Source: Strigomonas culicis (lineage: Eukaryota; Euglenozoa; Kinetoplastea; Trypanosomatida; Trypanosomatidae). Taken from it: a stretch of DNA of 27,849 bases. The stretch is from the NCBI GenBank assembly GCA_000482145.1, contig AUXH01000212.1, positions 1 through 27,849 on the forward strand. Reading direction: 5' to 3'. The stretch's first letter is position 1. Each line of letters begins with the position of its first letter. The notes under the pieces are model-generated. The model was not told the DNA's origin. It saw only the letters and a list, made by a program, of their open reading frames with translations, and ran no database searches. This document shows, one piece after another, positions 1 to 7,849 of this stretch. Both the position numbers and the translations under genes were made by a program.

Positions 1-55
1 ACTTACTTACTTACTTACTTACTTACTACTTCTCTCTCTCTCGTCTCTCCTCCTC

Positions 56-108
<53 letters not shown>

Positions 109-109
109 G
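1..109 (+). repeat. ACTT and CT microsatellites ending in a likely trans-splice acceptor
   Basis: The window opens with about six copies of ACTT (1-27), then CT/TC-rich DNA, then about 23 uninterrupted CT copies (61-106) followed by TTAG. The CT run is an ideal kinetoplastid polypyrimidine tract. The first AG after it is at 108-109, which would give a 5' leader of about 26 nt for the gene starting at 136. AGs at 118-119 and 120-121 are alternatives. Confidence 0.7.
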
Positions 110-135
110 TTTATGCGAGAGCATATATCATAGCA

Positions 136-549
136 ATGCCCCCGAAAAAGAATGTAGCCCAACACAAAAAAGAGCCCGCGCGAGCCTCACGCGCCGCCGA
201 TGCGGCGCCGACACCGACGGATGCGCCGACGCCCAACGCCCAGCGCAGCACCATGTCCGCGACGGAGGCCGCGCGCGAAGCGCAGGTCAGCGACGTCATC
301 GTGGAGCGACACCACCTCACGTGCTCTGTGTTTCCCGCCGCGGGGCAGCATCGCGTCGACCTGCGGCGTCCGCGGGGCGGCGGCGAGTCGGAGCCGAGCG
401 GCGCTGCGAGGAAGCGCTCGCGCAAGGAACTGGCACCCACCGGTACCACCAGAACAGCAACAACGAGGAATAAAAATGGTGATAATGCTGCTAGTGTTAA
501 AAAAGAAACGGTAGACTTTTATGGTTGGAATACAGTTCTGCTTCCATGA
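136..549 (+). CDS. Short basic hypothetical protein (137 aa)
   Basis: This is an open frame of 137 codons directly after a strong pyrimidine tract and AG. The N-terminus is Lys-rich (MPPKKNVAQHKKE), followed by Ala/Thr/Pro-rich and then Arg/Gly-rich sequence. I see no membrane segment or catalytic motif. The N-terminal half is GC-rich like the neighbouring coding DNA, but from about 460 the base composition becomes AT-rich like a spacer, so the last 25-30 codons may be read-through past an original end. The Lys-rich start and the segment DVIVERHHLT faintly recall the region before the first nucleotide-binding domain of ABCF proteins, but no Walker A follows. It could be a genuine small protein, a gene remnant or a chance frame. 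I do not recognise the family. Confidence 0.35.
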   Translation: MPPKKNVAQHKKEPARASRAADAAPTPTDAPTPNAQRSTMSATEAAREAQVSDVIVERHHLTCSVFPAAGQHRVDLRRPRGGGESEPSGAARKRSRKELAPTGTTRTATTRNKNGDNAASVKKETVDFYGWNTVLLP

Positions 550-712
550 AGTGTAAGGAAGGACGAAAAGGGAGATAATCGATGCATGCGCTTTTCCTTT
601 TATTTTACTTGTACAGTAGCAAGTTATGACGTGATTGTATATGTTTGTTAGTACTTCTGTTAGCGTTGCCGTGTTGTGCTTTTTGTGTGTCGTGGATAAT
701 GTTCTCATTTCG

Positions 713-769
713 TTCTTTCTCTTTTTCCCTCTTCCACACTTTTTTCCCTGGCACCATCCACACTACAAG
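713..769 (+). promoter_or_regulatory. Polypyrimidine tract and splice acceptor for the SSAT-like gene
   Basis: A T/C-rich tract (about 713-749) is followed by AG at 768-769 (or 770-771). No further AG and no ATG occurs before the start at 833. This implies a 5' leader of about 63 nt and excludes the upstream in-frame ATG at 635, which lies before the acceptor. Confidence 0.6.
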
Positions 770-832
770 AGCATCTACTTTTTTTTTGTCTGTTTCGACC
801 TATATAACTACTTATCCATAATCCGTATCGCC

Positions 833-1342
833 ATGTCCTCCCCCGCCTTCACGATTCGCAAAGCGGAGCGTGCGGACTGCGCCGAGATTCTGCGGCTGAT
901 CAAGGACCTCGCGATCTACGAGAAGATGCCCGACATGGTGACGGTCGATCTCGCGCACATGGAGTCGGAGGGCTTCTCGCGGCCAACGCCTCTGTGGGAG
1001 GCGTATGTGGCGGAGGTGCCAGCGCCGGAGGCCCCGCGCATGGTCGGCATCGCCCTCTTCTACTACCGCTACTCGACGTGGAAGGGCAAGATGCTGTACC
1101 TCGAGGACTTCTACGTCGATGCAGACTACCGCGCGCAGGGCATCGGCAAGGTCCTGTTCGAGCGTGTCATTGCGCACGCGAAGGATCCCGCGACGGACTG
1201 CTCGGGGATGGTGTGGCAGGCACTGGACTGGAACACGAATGCACTCAACTTCTACAAGAAGTACAACGCGAACTTCGATGCGGGGTGGGTCAACTGCGTC
1301 CTGAACTTTCCAGAGCATCCCAACTCAAAGGTTCAGAAGTGA
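833..1342 (+). CDS. GNAT acetyltransferase, spermidine/spermine (thialysine) N-acetyltransferase-like
   Basis: The 169-residue protein matches the usual length of SSAT-family enzymes (about 170 aa) and should transfer acetyl from acetyl-CoA to a small amine such as a polyamine or thialysine. Family landmarks: FTIRKAERADCAEILRLIKDLA at the N-terminus, LYLEDFYV (88-95, including the conserved Glu91), the acetyl-CoA loop YRAQGIGKVL (99-108, Q/RxxGxG/A type), and WNTNALNFYKKY (133-144), where Tyr141 aligns with the SSAT catalytic Tyr. The frame extends upstream to 635, but those 66 codons are AT-rich, Phe/Leu-heavy and contain the pyrimidine tract, so I chose 833. It sits 490 bp before clathrin on the same strand. 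Superfamily membership is secure; the exact substrate is inference. Confidence 0.9.
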   Translation: MSSPAFTIRKAERADCAEILRLIKDLAIYEKMPDMVTVDLAHMESEGFSRPTPLWEAYVAEVPAPEAPRMVGIALFYYRYSTWKGKMLYLEDFYVDADYRAQGIGKVLFERVIAHAKDPATDCSGMVWQALDWNTNALNFYKKYNANFDAGWVNCVLNFPEHPNSKVQK

Positions 1343-1831
1343 AATACAAAACTAATTAAAAAAACGTGCAATTAAACACACATGTGCGCCTACCTATGCA
1401 TATGCATAAGTATACGTATAGGGTTCCTTTGGCTTGTGTTCTATATAGAACCGCACAACGTGTTTCTTTTTTCATTCTTCTCGAGGGGTTTGTTCAACTT
1501 CTGCACTCTTATTATGATGATGACGCTGTTGTTTGCAGTTGTGTTTAGTGTACTTGTGTGCTCTTCCAGATGGGTGAACATGTATTGATCGTTCATGGTG
1601 CTTTTTGTTGACTACGTGTCTCTCTCCTCTTTTTTTCTCCTTTCTATCTATTTGATTTTTTTCATTTGTTGTTACAGTAGTAGTTTAGCCCTCTCTTTCT
1701 TTTTTATTTTTCTTTACTTCTTTCTAACACACTTTTTCTTCATCTTCCTCCTCTTTGTATCGCTACAAAATATAAACGCAAAAACACTTTAAAAAAAAAA
1801 CAAGAGCAAAGAAGAAAAAAGAAAAAAAAAC
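1343..1831 (+). other. Spacer before clathrin, with a long pyrimidine tract
   Basis: This 489-bp AT-rich intergenic region has no gene. Short open frames here are low-complexity Phe/Leu-rich translations of T/C tracts. The stretch 1610-1757 is dominated by T and C and should serve as the trans-splicing signal for clathrin; the first AG after the tract is at 1803-1804. Confidence 0.75.
1689..1804 (+). promoter_or_regulatory. Polypyrimidine tract and splice acceptor for clathrin heavy chain
   Basis: T/C-rich sequence from 1689 to 1757 is followed by an A-rich stretch and the first AG at 1803-1804 (next at 1805-1806). The predicted 5' leader is about 27 nt of A-rich sequence before ATG at 1832. 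Confidence 0.55.
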
Positions 1832-4800
1832 ATGGCGAATTCTCCTTTAGGGATTAATGAAGTGTTCCAGCTGAACTCCGTGAACGGCGGCCTGCGCCCG
1901 GGTAGCGTGTCCTTCAAGAACGTCACCATCACGAGCGACAAGTACGTCTGCGTGCGTGATGTGCAGCAGGAGGGCCAGGTGAGTCTGGTCATCGTGGACC
2001 TCGAGAAGCGCGAGAGCATGCGCAACAACGTCCGCGACGCGGAGTCGGCGGTGATGAACCCGGCGAAGAAGATCCTCGCTCTCCGCAGCGGCCGCAACCT
2101 GCAGATCTTCGACGTGGAGGCCTCCAAGCGGCTCAAGGCGGTCGTCTTTACGGACGACGTGCTCTACTGGAGCTGGGTGGACGAGAAAACGGTCGGCATT
2201 GTGACCGGGACGGCGGTGTACCACTGGGACCTCGAAGGCGCGGCGGATGGCAGTCCGACGCGCTTCTTCGACCGCCCGGCCGACTACGACGCCGCCGTGC
2301 AGGTGCTCTCATACAAGGTGGACGCCGACAAACGCTGGGCGGTCGTCTGCGGCGTCACGCGCGACGCGAGCGGCGCGATGGTCGGCAAGGCACTGCTGTA
2401 CAGCGTCGACAACGCCGTCGCGCGCGTGATGGAGGGCCACGCGGTGACGTTCATCTCGACGGCGACGCCGAGCGACAGCCGCAAGAGCAACATCATGTGC
2501 CTCGCGTGGAACAGCCCGCAGCAGGGCGGCCAGGTCATGATCATGGAGCTGCCGACCGCGAGCAAGTCGGACATCACGGTGCCGCGCCGCGTGTACCCGG
2601 TGCAGATCGCGCAGGGCGACTTCCCCGTCGCGCTCCACGTGTCGGAGCGGCACAAGCTGCTGACCGGCATCACGAGCCGCGGCAAGTGCTTTCTCATGGA
2701 CGTGTTCACCGGCACGCTGCTGTACGAACAGCAATTCACGCAGGCGGTCATCTTCTCCGGCGCGGGCGACAAGCGCACCGGCGGCGTCGTGATGGTCAAC
2801 AACCAGGGCGCCGTCGTGCGGGTCGGGCCGGATGATGGCAGCATCATCAACTACGTGAAGAACCGGATGCAGAATGCGGGCCTCGCGCTCCGCATCGCCG
2901 GCACGGCCAACCTCGGCGGCGTCGACGATTTGTTCCGCGTGCAGCTCGACAACTGCCTGCGCTCCGGCAACGTGGAGGAGGCGATCCGCGTGTGCCTCAA
3001 GGCGCCGAACAACTCGCTGCGCACGCGCGAGGTCCTGACCCGCTTCCTGCAGCTGCCCCAGCAGCCCGGCCAGGCGCCGGCCATCTCGACCTACTTCAAG
3101 ATGGCGCTCGCGGAGGGGTCCCTCAACGAGAGCGAGTCGGTCGAGCTGGCGCGCGCGGTGGTGCCCAAGGGCGGCGTCGCCTACGTGAAGCAGCAGTTCG
3201 ACGAGGGCAAGCTGACGGCCAGCGAAGAGCTCGGCGACCTCGTGGCTCAGGCGGACCCCGATATGGCGATGAAGCTCTTCCACTCCGGCAGCGCGCACGC
3301 GAAGGTGGTGAACGTGCTGCTCCAGCGCAACGAGACGCAGAAGGCGGTGGAGTACTGCAAGCGTGCGAACTATACGCCGGACTGGCGCGTCATTATGCAG
3401 AACTTTGTGCGTGTGAACCCGCAGGACGCGGTCAATCTCGGCGTCATGCTCTACCGCGACCTCGCTGACAAGCCCGTCGTCGACGCGGGGGAGATGGTCG
3501 ACATGTTCGTGAGCAGCCAGCACACCCAGCAGGCGACCGAGCTGCTGCTCGAGATCCTGCGCGACCACAACGGCGAGGACACGATGGACCTGCAGACGAA
3601 GCTGCTCGAGATCAACCTCAAGTACTCGCACCCGTCCGTGTCGGAGAAGATCTTCGCGCGGAACATCTGCCAGTTCTACGACGGCATGAAGCTCGCGCCG
3701 CTGTGCGAGCGCACCGGGCTGCACCAGCGCGCCATCGAGTGCTACATCACTGCGCAGAAGCAGGACCCGGACCTGGACAACCTGGCCAACATCCGCCGCT
3801 GCCTGCAGCAGGCGCAGACCTTCAACCCTGAGTGGCTCGTCGAGTTTTTCGGCAAGCTGAACAAGGAGGACAGCCTCAAGTGCCTCTCCGACCTGACCGA
3901 GAACGCGCGCAAGAACTTCAAGGTGATGGTGCAGGTCGCGACCAAGTACAACGACGCGCTCGGCGCGAAGGAGCTCATCGACCTCTTCCTGGACAAGAAC
4001 CTCTACGACGTGCTTTACTACTACCTCGGCGCGATTGTGCCCTACACTCGCGACCCGGAGGTGCACTTCCGCTACATCGAGGCCGCGGCGGAGATGGGTC
4101 AGATGCAGGAGCTCGAGCGCATGACGCGCGAGAGCCCGTGCTACGACGCGGAGCGCACGAAGAACTACCTCAAGAACAAGAAGCTGACGGATCTCTGGCC
4201 CTTCATCAACGTGTGCGACCAGCACGACATGATCGGCGAGATGGTGCACTACCTCGTGGAGACCGGCAACGAGGCGTGCATCGAACAGTTCGTGACGCGC
4301 CGCAGCCCGGCCAAGGCGCCGCAGGTCGCCAAGGCGCTCATCGAGTGCAACGTCAGCGAGGAGTTCATCAAGAGCGTGCTCAACGCGGTCGGCAGCATGT
4401 GCCCCGTGGAGGAACTCGTCGCCGCGACGGAGGAGGTCGGCCGCCTGCACCTCATCAAGGAGTGGCTGGAGGAGCGGAAGAACGAGAAGAAGACGGACCG
4501 CGCGCTCTTCACCGCGCTCGCGAAGATCTACGTCGACATCGGCCAGCGCCCGGAGGAGTTCCTCGCGAGCAACGACTACTACGACGCGGAGGTGGTCGGG
4601 ACGTACTGCGAGAGCCGCAACCCGAACCTGGCCTTCGTCGCGTACATGAAGGGCCACGCGAGTGTGCCACTGATCGACCTCTGCCGGCGCAACGGGCTGT
4701 ACAAGCAGGAAGCTCGCTACCTGGTGCGGGAGCAGAACCTCGAGCTCTGGGCGGAGGTGCTCGCCTCGGACGACGCGGACCGCCGCCAGCTCATCGACGC

Positions 4801-6934
4801 GGTGCAGCAGACGGCGCTGCCGGAGAGCGAGGTGAGTGAGGAGGTCAGCACGACCGTGCGCGCCTTCATGAACGCGAACCTGACGGAGGAGCTCACGTCG
4901 CTGCTCGACCAGATCGTCGTGCACGGCCGCTTCCGCAAGAACCGCTTCCTGGAGAACCTCCTCATCATGTCCGCCGTGCGCGCCCGCAAGGACCGCGTCA
5001 TGGAGTACGTGACCGGTCTGGAGGACTACGACGCGAAGGACATCGCGAACATCGCGACCGGCGCCGGCATGCACGACGTCGCCTTCGTCGTGTACGATAA
5101 GCACGGCCTGCATAAGGAGGCGGCGCACGTGCTGTTGCACGACCTCAACGACGTCGCGCGCGGCCGCGCCTACACGCAGAAGGTCGACCAGCCGGCCGTG
5201 TGGAGCGAGCTCGGCGCCCACCTCGTCTCGGTGGACGAGGTGCACGAGGGTATCGAGTGCCTGATCAAGGCGAAGAACGCGGAGCTGGTGCAGGAGGTGA
5301 CCTCCGCCGCGGAGCGCACAAACCAGTACGGCGACCTCATCAAGTACCTCACCATGGCGCGCAAGTACAGCAAGACGAAGGACAACAAGATCGACACCGC
5401 GCTCGTCATCACGTACGCCAAGACGGGCCGCCTGGGCGAGCTGGAGGAGTTCCTCAAGGAGACGCACAACGTGAAGATCGCCGCGATCGCGGACAAGTGC
5501 TTCGCGGACGAGCTCTATGAGTCCGCCAAGGTGCTCTACAGTGTTGGCAACAACTTCGCGAAGCTGGCGCTCACGGAGGTGAAGCTGCACAACCTGGCCG
5601 CCGCCGTCGAGGCCGCGAACAAGGCCAAGTCGACCACCACCTTCAAGGAGGTCAACCTCGCCTGTATCGAGGCGAAGGAGATGAAGCTGGCCAGCATCTG
5701 CGCCGTCCCGGTCGTGCTGCGCGCGGAGGAGGTGAGCGGCATGTGCAACCGCTACGAGTCGCGCGGGCTGTGGGAAGACCTCTATAACGTGCTCAAGACC
5801 GCGGCCGGCAACCAGGGCGCCCACATGGGCGTCTTCACCGAGATGGGCGTGATTCTCGCCAAGTACCGCCCGGAGAAGCTGTTGGAGCACATCAACATGT
5901 ACCTCAAGAAGCTCAACACGCACAAGATGCTGTCCGTCTGCGAGCAGTATCACCACTGGGTGCCGCTGCGCGTGCTGCACGTCAACAACGAGGACTACCT
6001 CGCCGCGGCGAACTGCATGATGGAGCACTACGCGGACGCGTGGGACCATGAGATCTTCAAGGATGTCATCAACCACCTCGGCAGCAGTGACGTGGTGTAC
6101 GTCGCGATCGGCTTCTACCTCAAGACCCACCCGGAGCTGCTGAACGACTTCCTGACCGCTGTGTTCAAGAAGGTCGACCCCGAGCGCGTCATGGTGGAGG
6201 TGCGGCGCCGCGCGCCCATCTACATCATCCGGCAGTACCTGCAGGCCGCGCAGGAGCGCAACGCGAAGAACGTGAACGAGGCGCTCAATACCCTCTACAT
6301 GGAGGAGGAGGACTTCAACGCACTGCGCCACTCTGTCGAGACGTACAACAACTTCGACGCGCAGGAGCTGACCGCCGTCCTGGAGAAGAAGGAGATGTTC
6401 GAGTTCCGCCGCATCGCCCTGCTGCTGCACCGCCGCAACAAGCGCTTCGCGCACGCCATCGCGGTCGCGAAGGAGAACAAGCTGTACGAGGAGGCCATCG
6501 CAACCGCGGCCGAGAGCGGCGACGCGGAAATCGTGGACGACCTCCTGGACTTCTTCGCAAAGGACTTCCCGGAGTGCTTCGCGGCCTGCCTCTACACCTG
6601 CTACGACCTCCTGGAGCCCGCGAGCGTGCTGCAGAAGGCGTGGCTCTACGGCCGCACGGAGATCGCGATGCCCTACCTGGTCCAGGCGATCCAGGAGTTC
6701 ACCGGCAAGGTCAACCGCATGGAGCGCTCCATGACGGATGCGCAGTCCGCCGCGAAGGATGCCGCGCGCCGCGCGGGCCCCGCCGCGGGCGGGCCCGGGC
6801 CGCTGATGATTGAGCAGGGCACCGGCGTGCCGCCGCCGAACATGATGCCGCCGCCGCAGGCCATGCACATGCCGCCTCCGCAGCAGGCGCACTACGGTGC
6901 GCCCCCGCAGTTCGGCTCCGGTCGTCCGTTTTAG
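1832..6934 (+). CDS. CLH: Clathrin heavy chain
   Basis: The 1,700-residue protein is clathrin heavy chain, three copies of which form the triskelion coat of endocytic and trans-Golgi vesicles. Residues 1 to about 330 form the N-terminal beta-propeller, beginning with the family signature around LGINEVFQLNSVN and ITSDKYVCVRD. A linker follows, then the long alpha-zigzag leg of clathrin heavy-chain repeats (about 530-1560; for example FARNICQFYDGMKLAPLCER). The hub segment CFAACLYTCYDLLEPASVLQ starts near residue 1580 and leads into the trimerisation helix. The length is close to that of animal clathrin heavy chains (about 1,675). The C-terminal tail is rich in Pro, Met, Gln and Gly and ends in GRPF; this tail varies between lineages. 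The start follows an A-rich leader, and the first codons match the family N-terminus. Coding is very GC-rich at third positions, which leaves a long antisense open frame that is an artefact. Confidence 0.98.
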   Translation: MANSPLGINEVFQLNSVNGGLRPGSVSFKNVTITSDKYVCVRDVQQEGQVSLVIVDLEKRESMRNNVRDAESAVMNPAKKILALRSGRNLQIFDVEASKRLKAVVFTDDVLYWSWVDEKTVGIVTGTAVYHWDLEGAADGSPTRFFDRPADYDAAVQVLSYKVDADKRWAVVCGVTRDASGAMVGKALLYSVDNAVARVMEGHAVTFISTATPSDSRKSNIMCLAWNSPQQGGQVMIMELPTASKSDITVPRRVYPVQIAQGDFPVALHVSERHKLLTGITSRGKCFLMDVFTGTLLYEQQFTQAVIFSGAGDKRTGGVVMVNNQGAVVRVGPDDGSIINYVKNRMQNAGLALRIAGTANLGGVDDLFRVQLDNCLRSGNVEEAIRVCLKAPNNSLRTREVLTRFLQLPQQPGQAPAISTYFKMALAEGSLNESESVELARAVVPKGGVAYVKQQFDEGKLTASEELGDLVAQADPDMAMKLFHSGSAHAKVVNVLLQRNETQKAVEYCKRANYTPDWRVIMQNFVRVNPQDAVNLGVMLYRDLADKPVVDAGEMVDMFVSSQHTQQATELLLEILRDHNGEDTMDLQTKLLEINLKYSHPSVSEKIFARNICQFYDGMKLAPLCERTGLHQRAIECYITAQKQDPDLDNLANIRRCLQQAQTFNPEWLVEFFGKLNKEDSLKCLSDLTENARKNFKVMVQVATKYNDALGAKELIDLFLDKNLYDVLYYYLGAIVPYTRDPEVHFRYIEAAAEMGQMQELERMTRESPCYDAERTKNYLKNKKLTDLWPFINVCDQHDMIGEMVHYLVETGNEACIEQFVTRRSPAKAPQVAKALIECNVSEEFIKSVLNAVGSMCPVEELVAATEEVGRLHLIKEWLEERKNEKKTDRALFTALAKIYVDIGQRPEEFLASNDYYDAEVVGTYCESRNPNLAFVAYMKGHASVPLIDLCRRNGLYKQEARYLVREQNLELWAEVLASDDADRRQLIDAVQQTALPESEVSEEVSTTVRAFMNANLTEELTSLLDQIVVHGRFRKNRFLENLLIMSAVRARKDRVMEYVTGLEDYDAKDIANIATGAGMHDVAFVVYDKHGLHKEAAHVLLHDLNDVARGRAYTQKVDQPAVWSELGAHLVSVDEVHEGIECLIKAKNAELVQEVTSAAERTNQYGDLIKYLTMARKYSKTKDNKIDTALVITYAKTGRLGELEEFLKETHNVKIAAIADKCFADELYESAKVLYSVGNNFAKLALTEVKLHNLAAAVEAANKAKSTTTFKEVNLACIEAKEMKLASICAVPVVLRAEEVSGMCNRYESRGLWEDLYNVLKTAAGNQGAHMGVFTEMGVILAKYRPEKLLEHINMYLKKLNTHKMLSVCEQYHHWVPLRVLHVNNEDYLAAANCMMEHYADAWDHEIFKDVINHLGSSDVVYVAIGFYLKTHPELLNDFLTAVFKKVDPERVMVEVRRRAPIYIIRQYLQAAQERNAKNVNEALNTLYMEEEDFNALRHSVETYNNFDAQELTAVLEKKEMFEFRRIALLLHRRNKRFAHAIAVAKENKLYEEAIATAAESGDAEIVDDLLDFFAKDFPECFAACLYTCYDLLEPASVLQKAWLYGRTEIAMPYLVQAIQEFTGKVNRMERSMTDAQSAAKDAARRAGPAAGGPGPLMIEQGTGVPPPNMMPPPQAMHMPPPQQAHYGAPPQFGSGRPF

Positions 6935-7224
6935 AAACGAAGAAAAAAGAGATGAGAAAGAAGAGGATGAGGAAAGCGTTTGACTTGGTGAACTAATAGA
7001 ATAATACAGTATCGTTATGTTAACTAGGCAAAAAAAAAATATAATTGTATCGAAAAGGGGAAAAAACAAATCTGTTACATTGAATAATGAACATTTACTT
7101 TTATCGAATTAACATTGAGATTGCTTTGTTCTCACTTTTTTTTTTTGTATCCGCTGTGCTTTCTGCACTCTCTTTTTGTTTTCTTAACACTTTCGTTTCT
7201 TGTGTTTCCTTTCGCTTTTCCGTT

Positions 7225-7273
7225 TTCTTCCTTTTCTTTTTGTTTTAAGGGCTAACAAAAAGAAAAGGAAGAA
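7225..7273. repeat. 20-bp perfect inverted repeat (hairpin)
   Basis: Positions 7225-7244 (TTCTTCCTTTTCTTTTTGTT) are the exact reverse complement of 7254-7273, separated by 9 nt (7245-7253). The next outer pairs are T with G and then T with A. The structure lies about 290 bp after the clathrin stop codon, in the expected 3' UTR or spacer. Confidence 0.85.
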
Positions 7274-7753
7274 GAAGAAGGATGGAAATAAAAAGAAGAA
7301 TTATTGTAATAATAATCACGCAAGTATTAGTTAAAAAATAGGATGATAGTGATAATAAGGAAGAAAGAAAGAAAAGAAAAAGATGTGCTTGTATAACAAA
7401 AAAAGGCACAATTTGTCAAGTATTTATCTCTATTCAATTAAATAATTTCCTCTTTCTCGCTTTTTTGTGGATCAAGGCTGTACTAGAAATTATTTTTATA
7501 CACACTCGTTTTTTTGTTTTGTTAGTTTAACCACGTTTTGGTCTAGTTACGGTTTTTCTGTTTTTATTTGTTTGTTTTTTTCTATTATTTCCTCTTTTAT
7601 TAAAAATAAAAAGATAATTTATGGGCGATTCAACTTCAACCAACACTAAAAAAAAAACTATTATTATTATTGTATGTGTGTGCGTTAGGATTATTATGTG
7701 TTCTTGATGTGTATCGCTTTTATTGCAATGACACTTGCATCGATTCACGGGAC

Positions 7754-7803
7754 TTTATTTTTTTATTTTTCTCTCTATTATGTTTTTGTTTTTGTTCTTG
7801 TAG
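7754..7803 (+). promoter_or_regulatory. Polypyrimidine tract and splice acceptor for the 7850 gene
   Basis: A T-rich tract (7754-7800) ends in TTGTAG with AG at 7802-7803, giving a leader of about 46 nt before ATG at 7850. Confidence 0.65.
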
Positions 7804-7849
7804 TTCAGATCTCAAATAGACAAAAGAAAAAGTATACAAGACGGCCGCC

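Larger units (their letters stand above)
6935..7849 (+). other. Long AT-rich spacer downstream of clathrin
   Basis: This 915-bp region has no gene. It holds the clathrin 3' UTR and the next gene's splice signal. A T/C-rich block (about 7135-7244) is followed by an A/G-rich block (about 7254-7390), with a 20-bp perfect inverted repeat at their junction. Short AT-rich trinucleotide repeats occur near 7300 and 7660. The 60-73 codon frames here are low-complexity. Confidence 0.75.

Noticed and set aside
1..28. ACTTAC repeats resembling the U1 5' end (ACUUACC)
   Set aside because: It is a simple ACTT microsatellite with no other U1 features.
635..832. Upstream in-frame extension of the SSAT-like gene
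   Set aside because: The 66 codons are AT-rich, Phe-heavy and contain the pyrimidine tract; the splice acceptor lies after the upstream ATG, and the family length fits a start at 833.
2309..7069. A 1,586-codon open frame antisense to clathrin
   Set aside because: It mirrors the clathrin gene codon by codon. Very high GC at third positions removes antisense stops, and the translation is a Leu/Val/Arg/His-rich string with no family resemblance.
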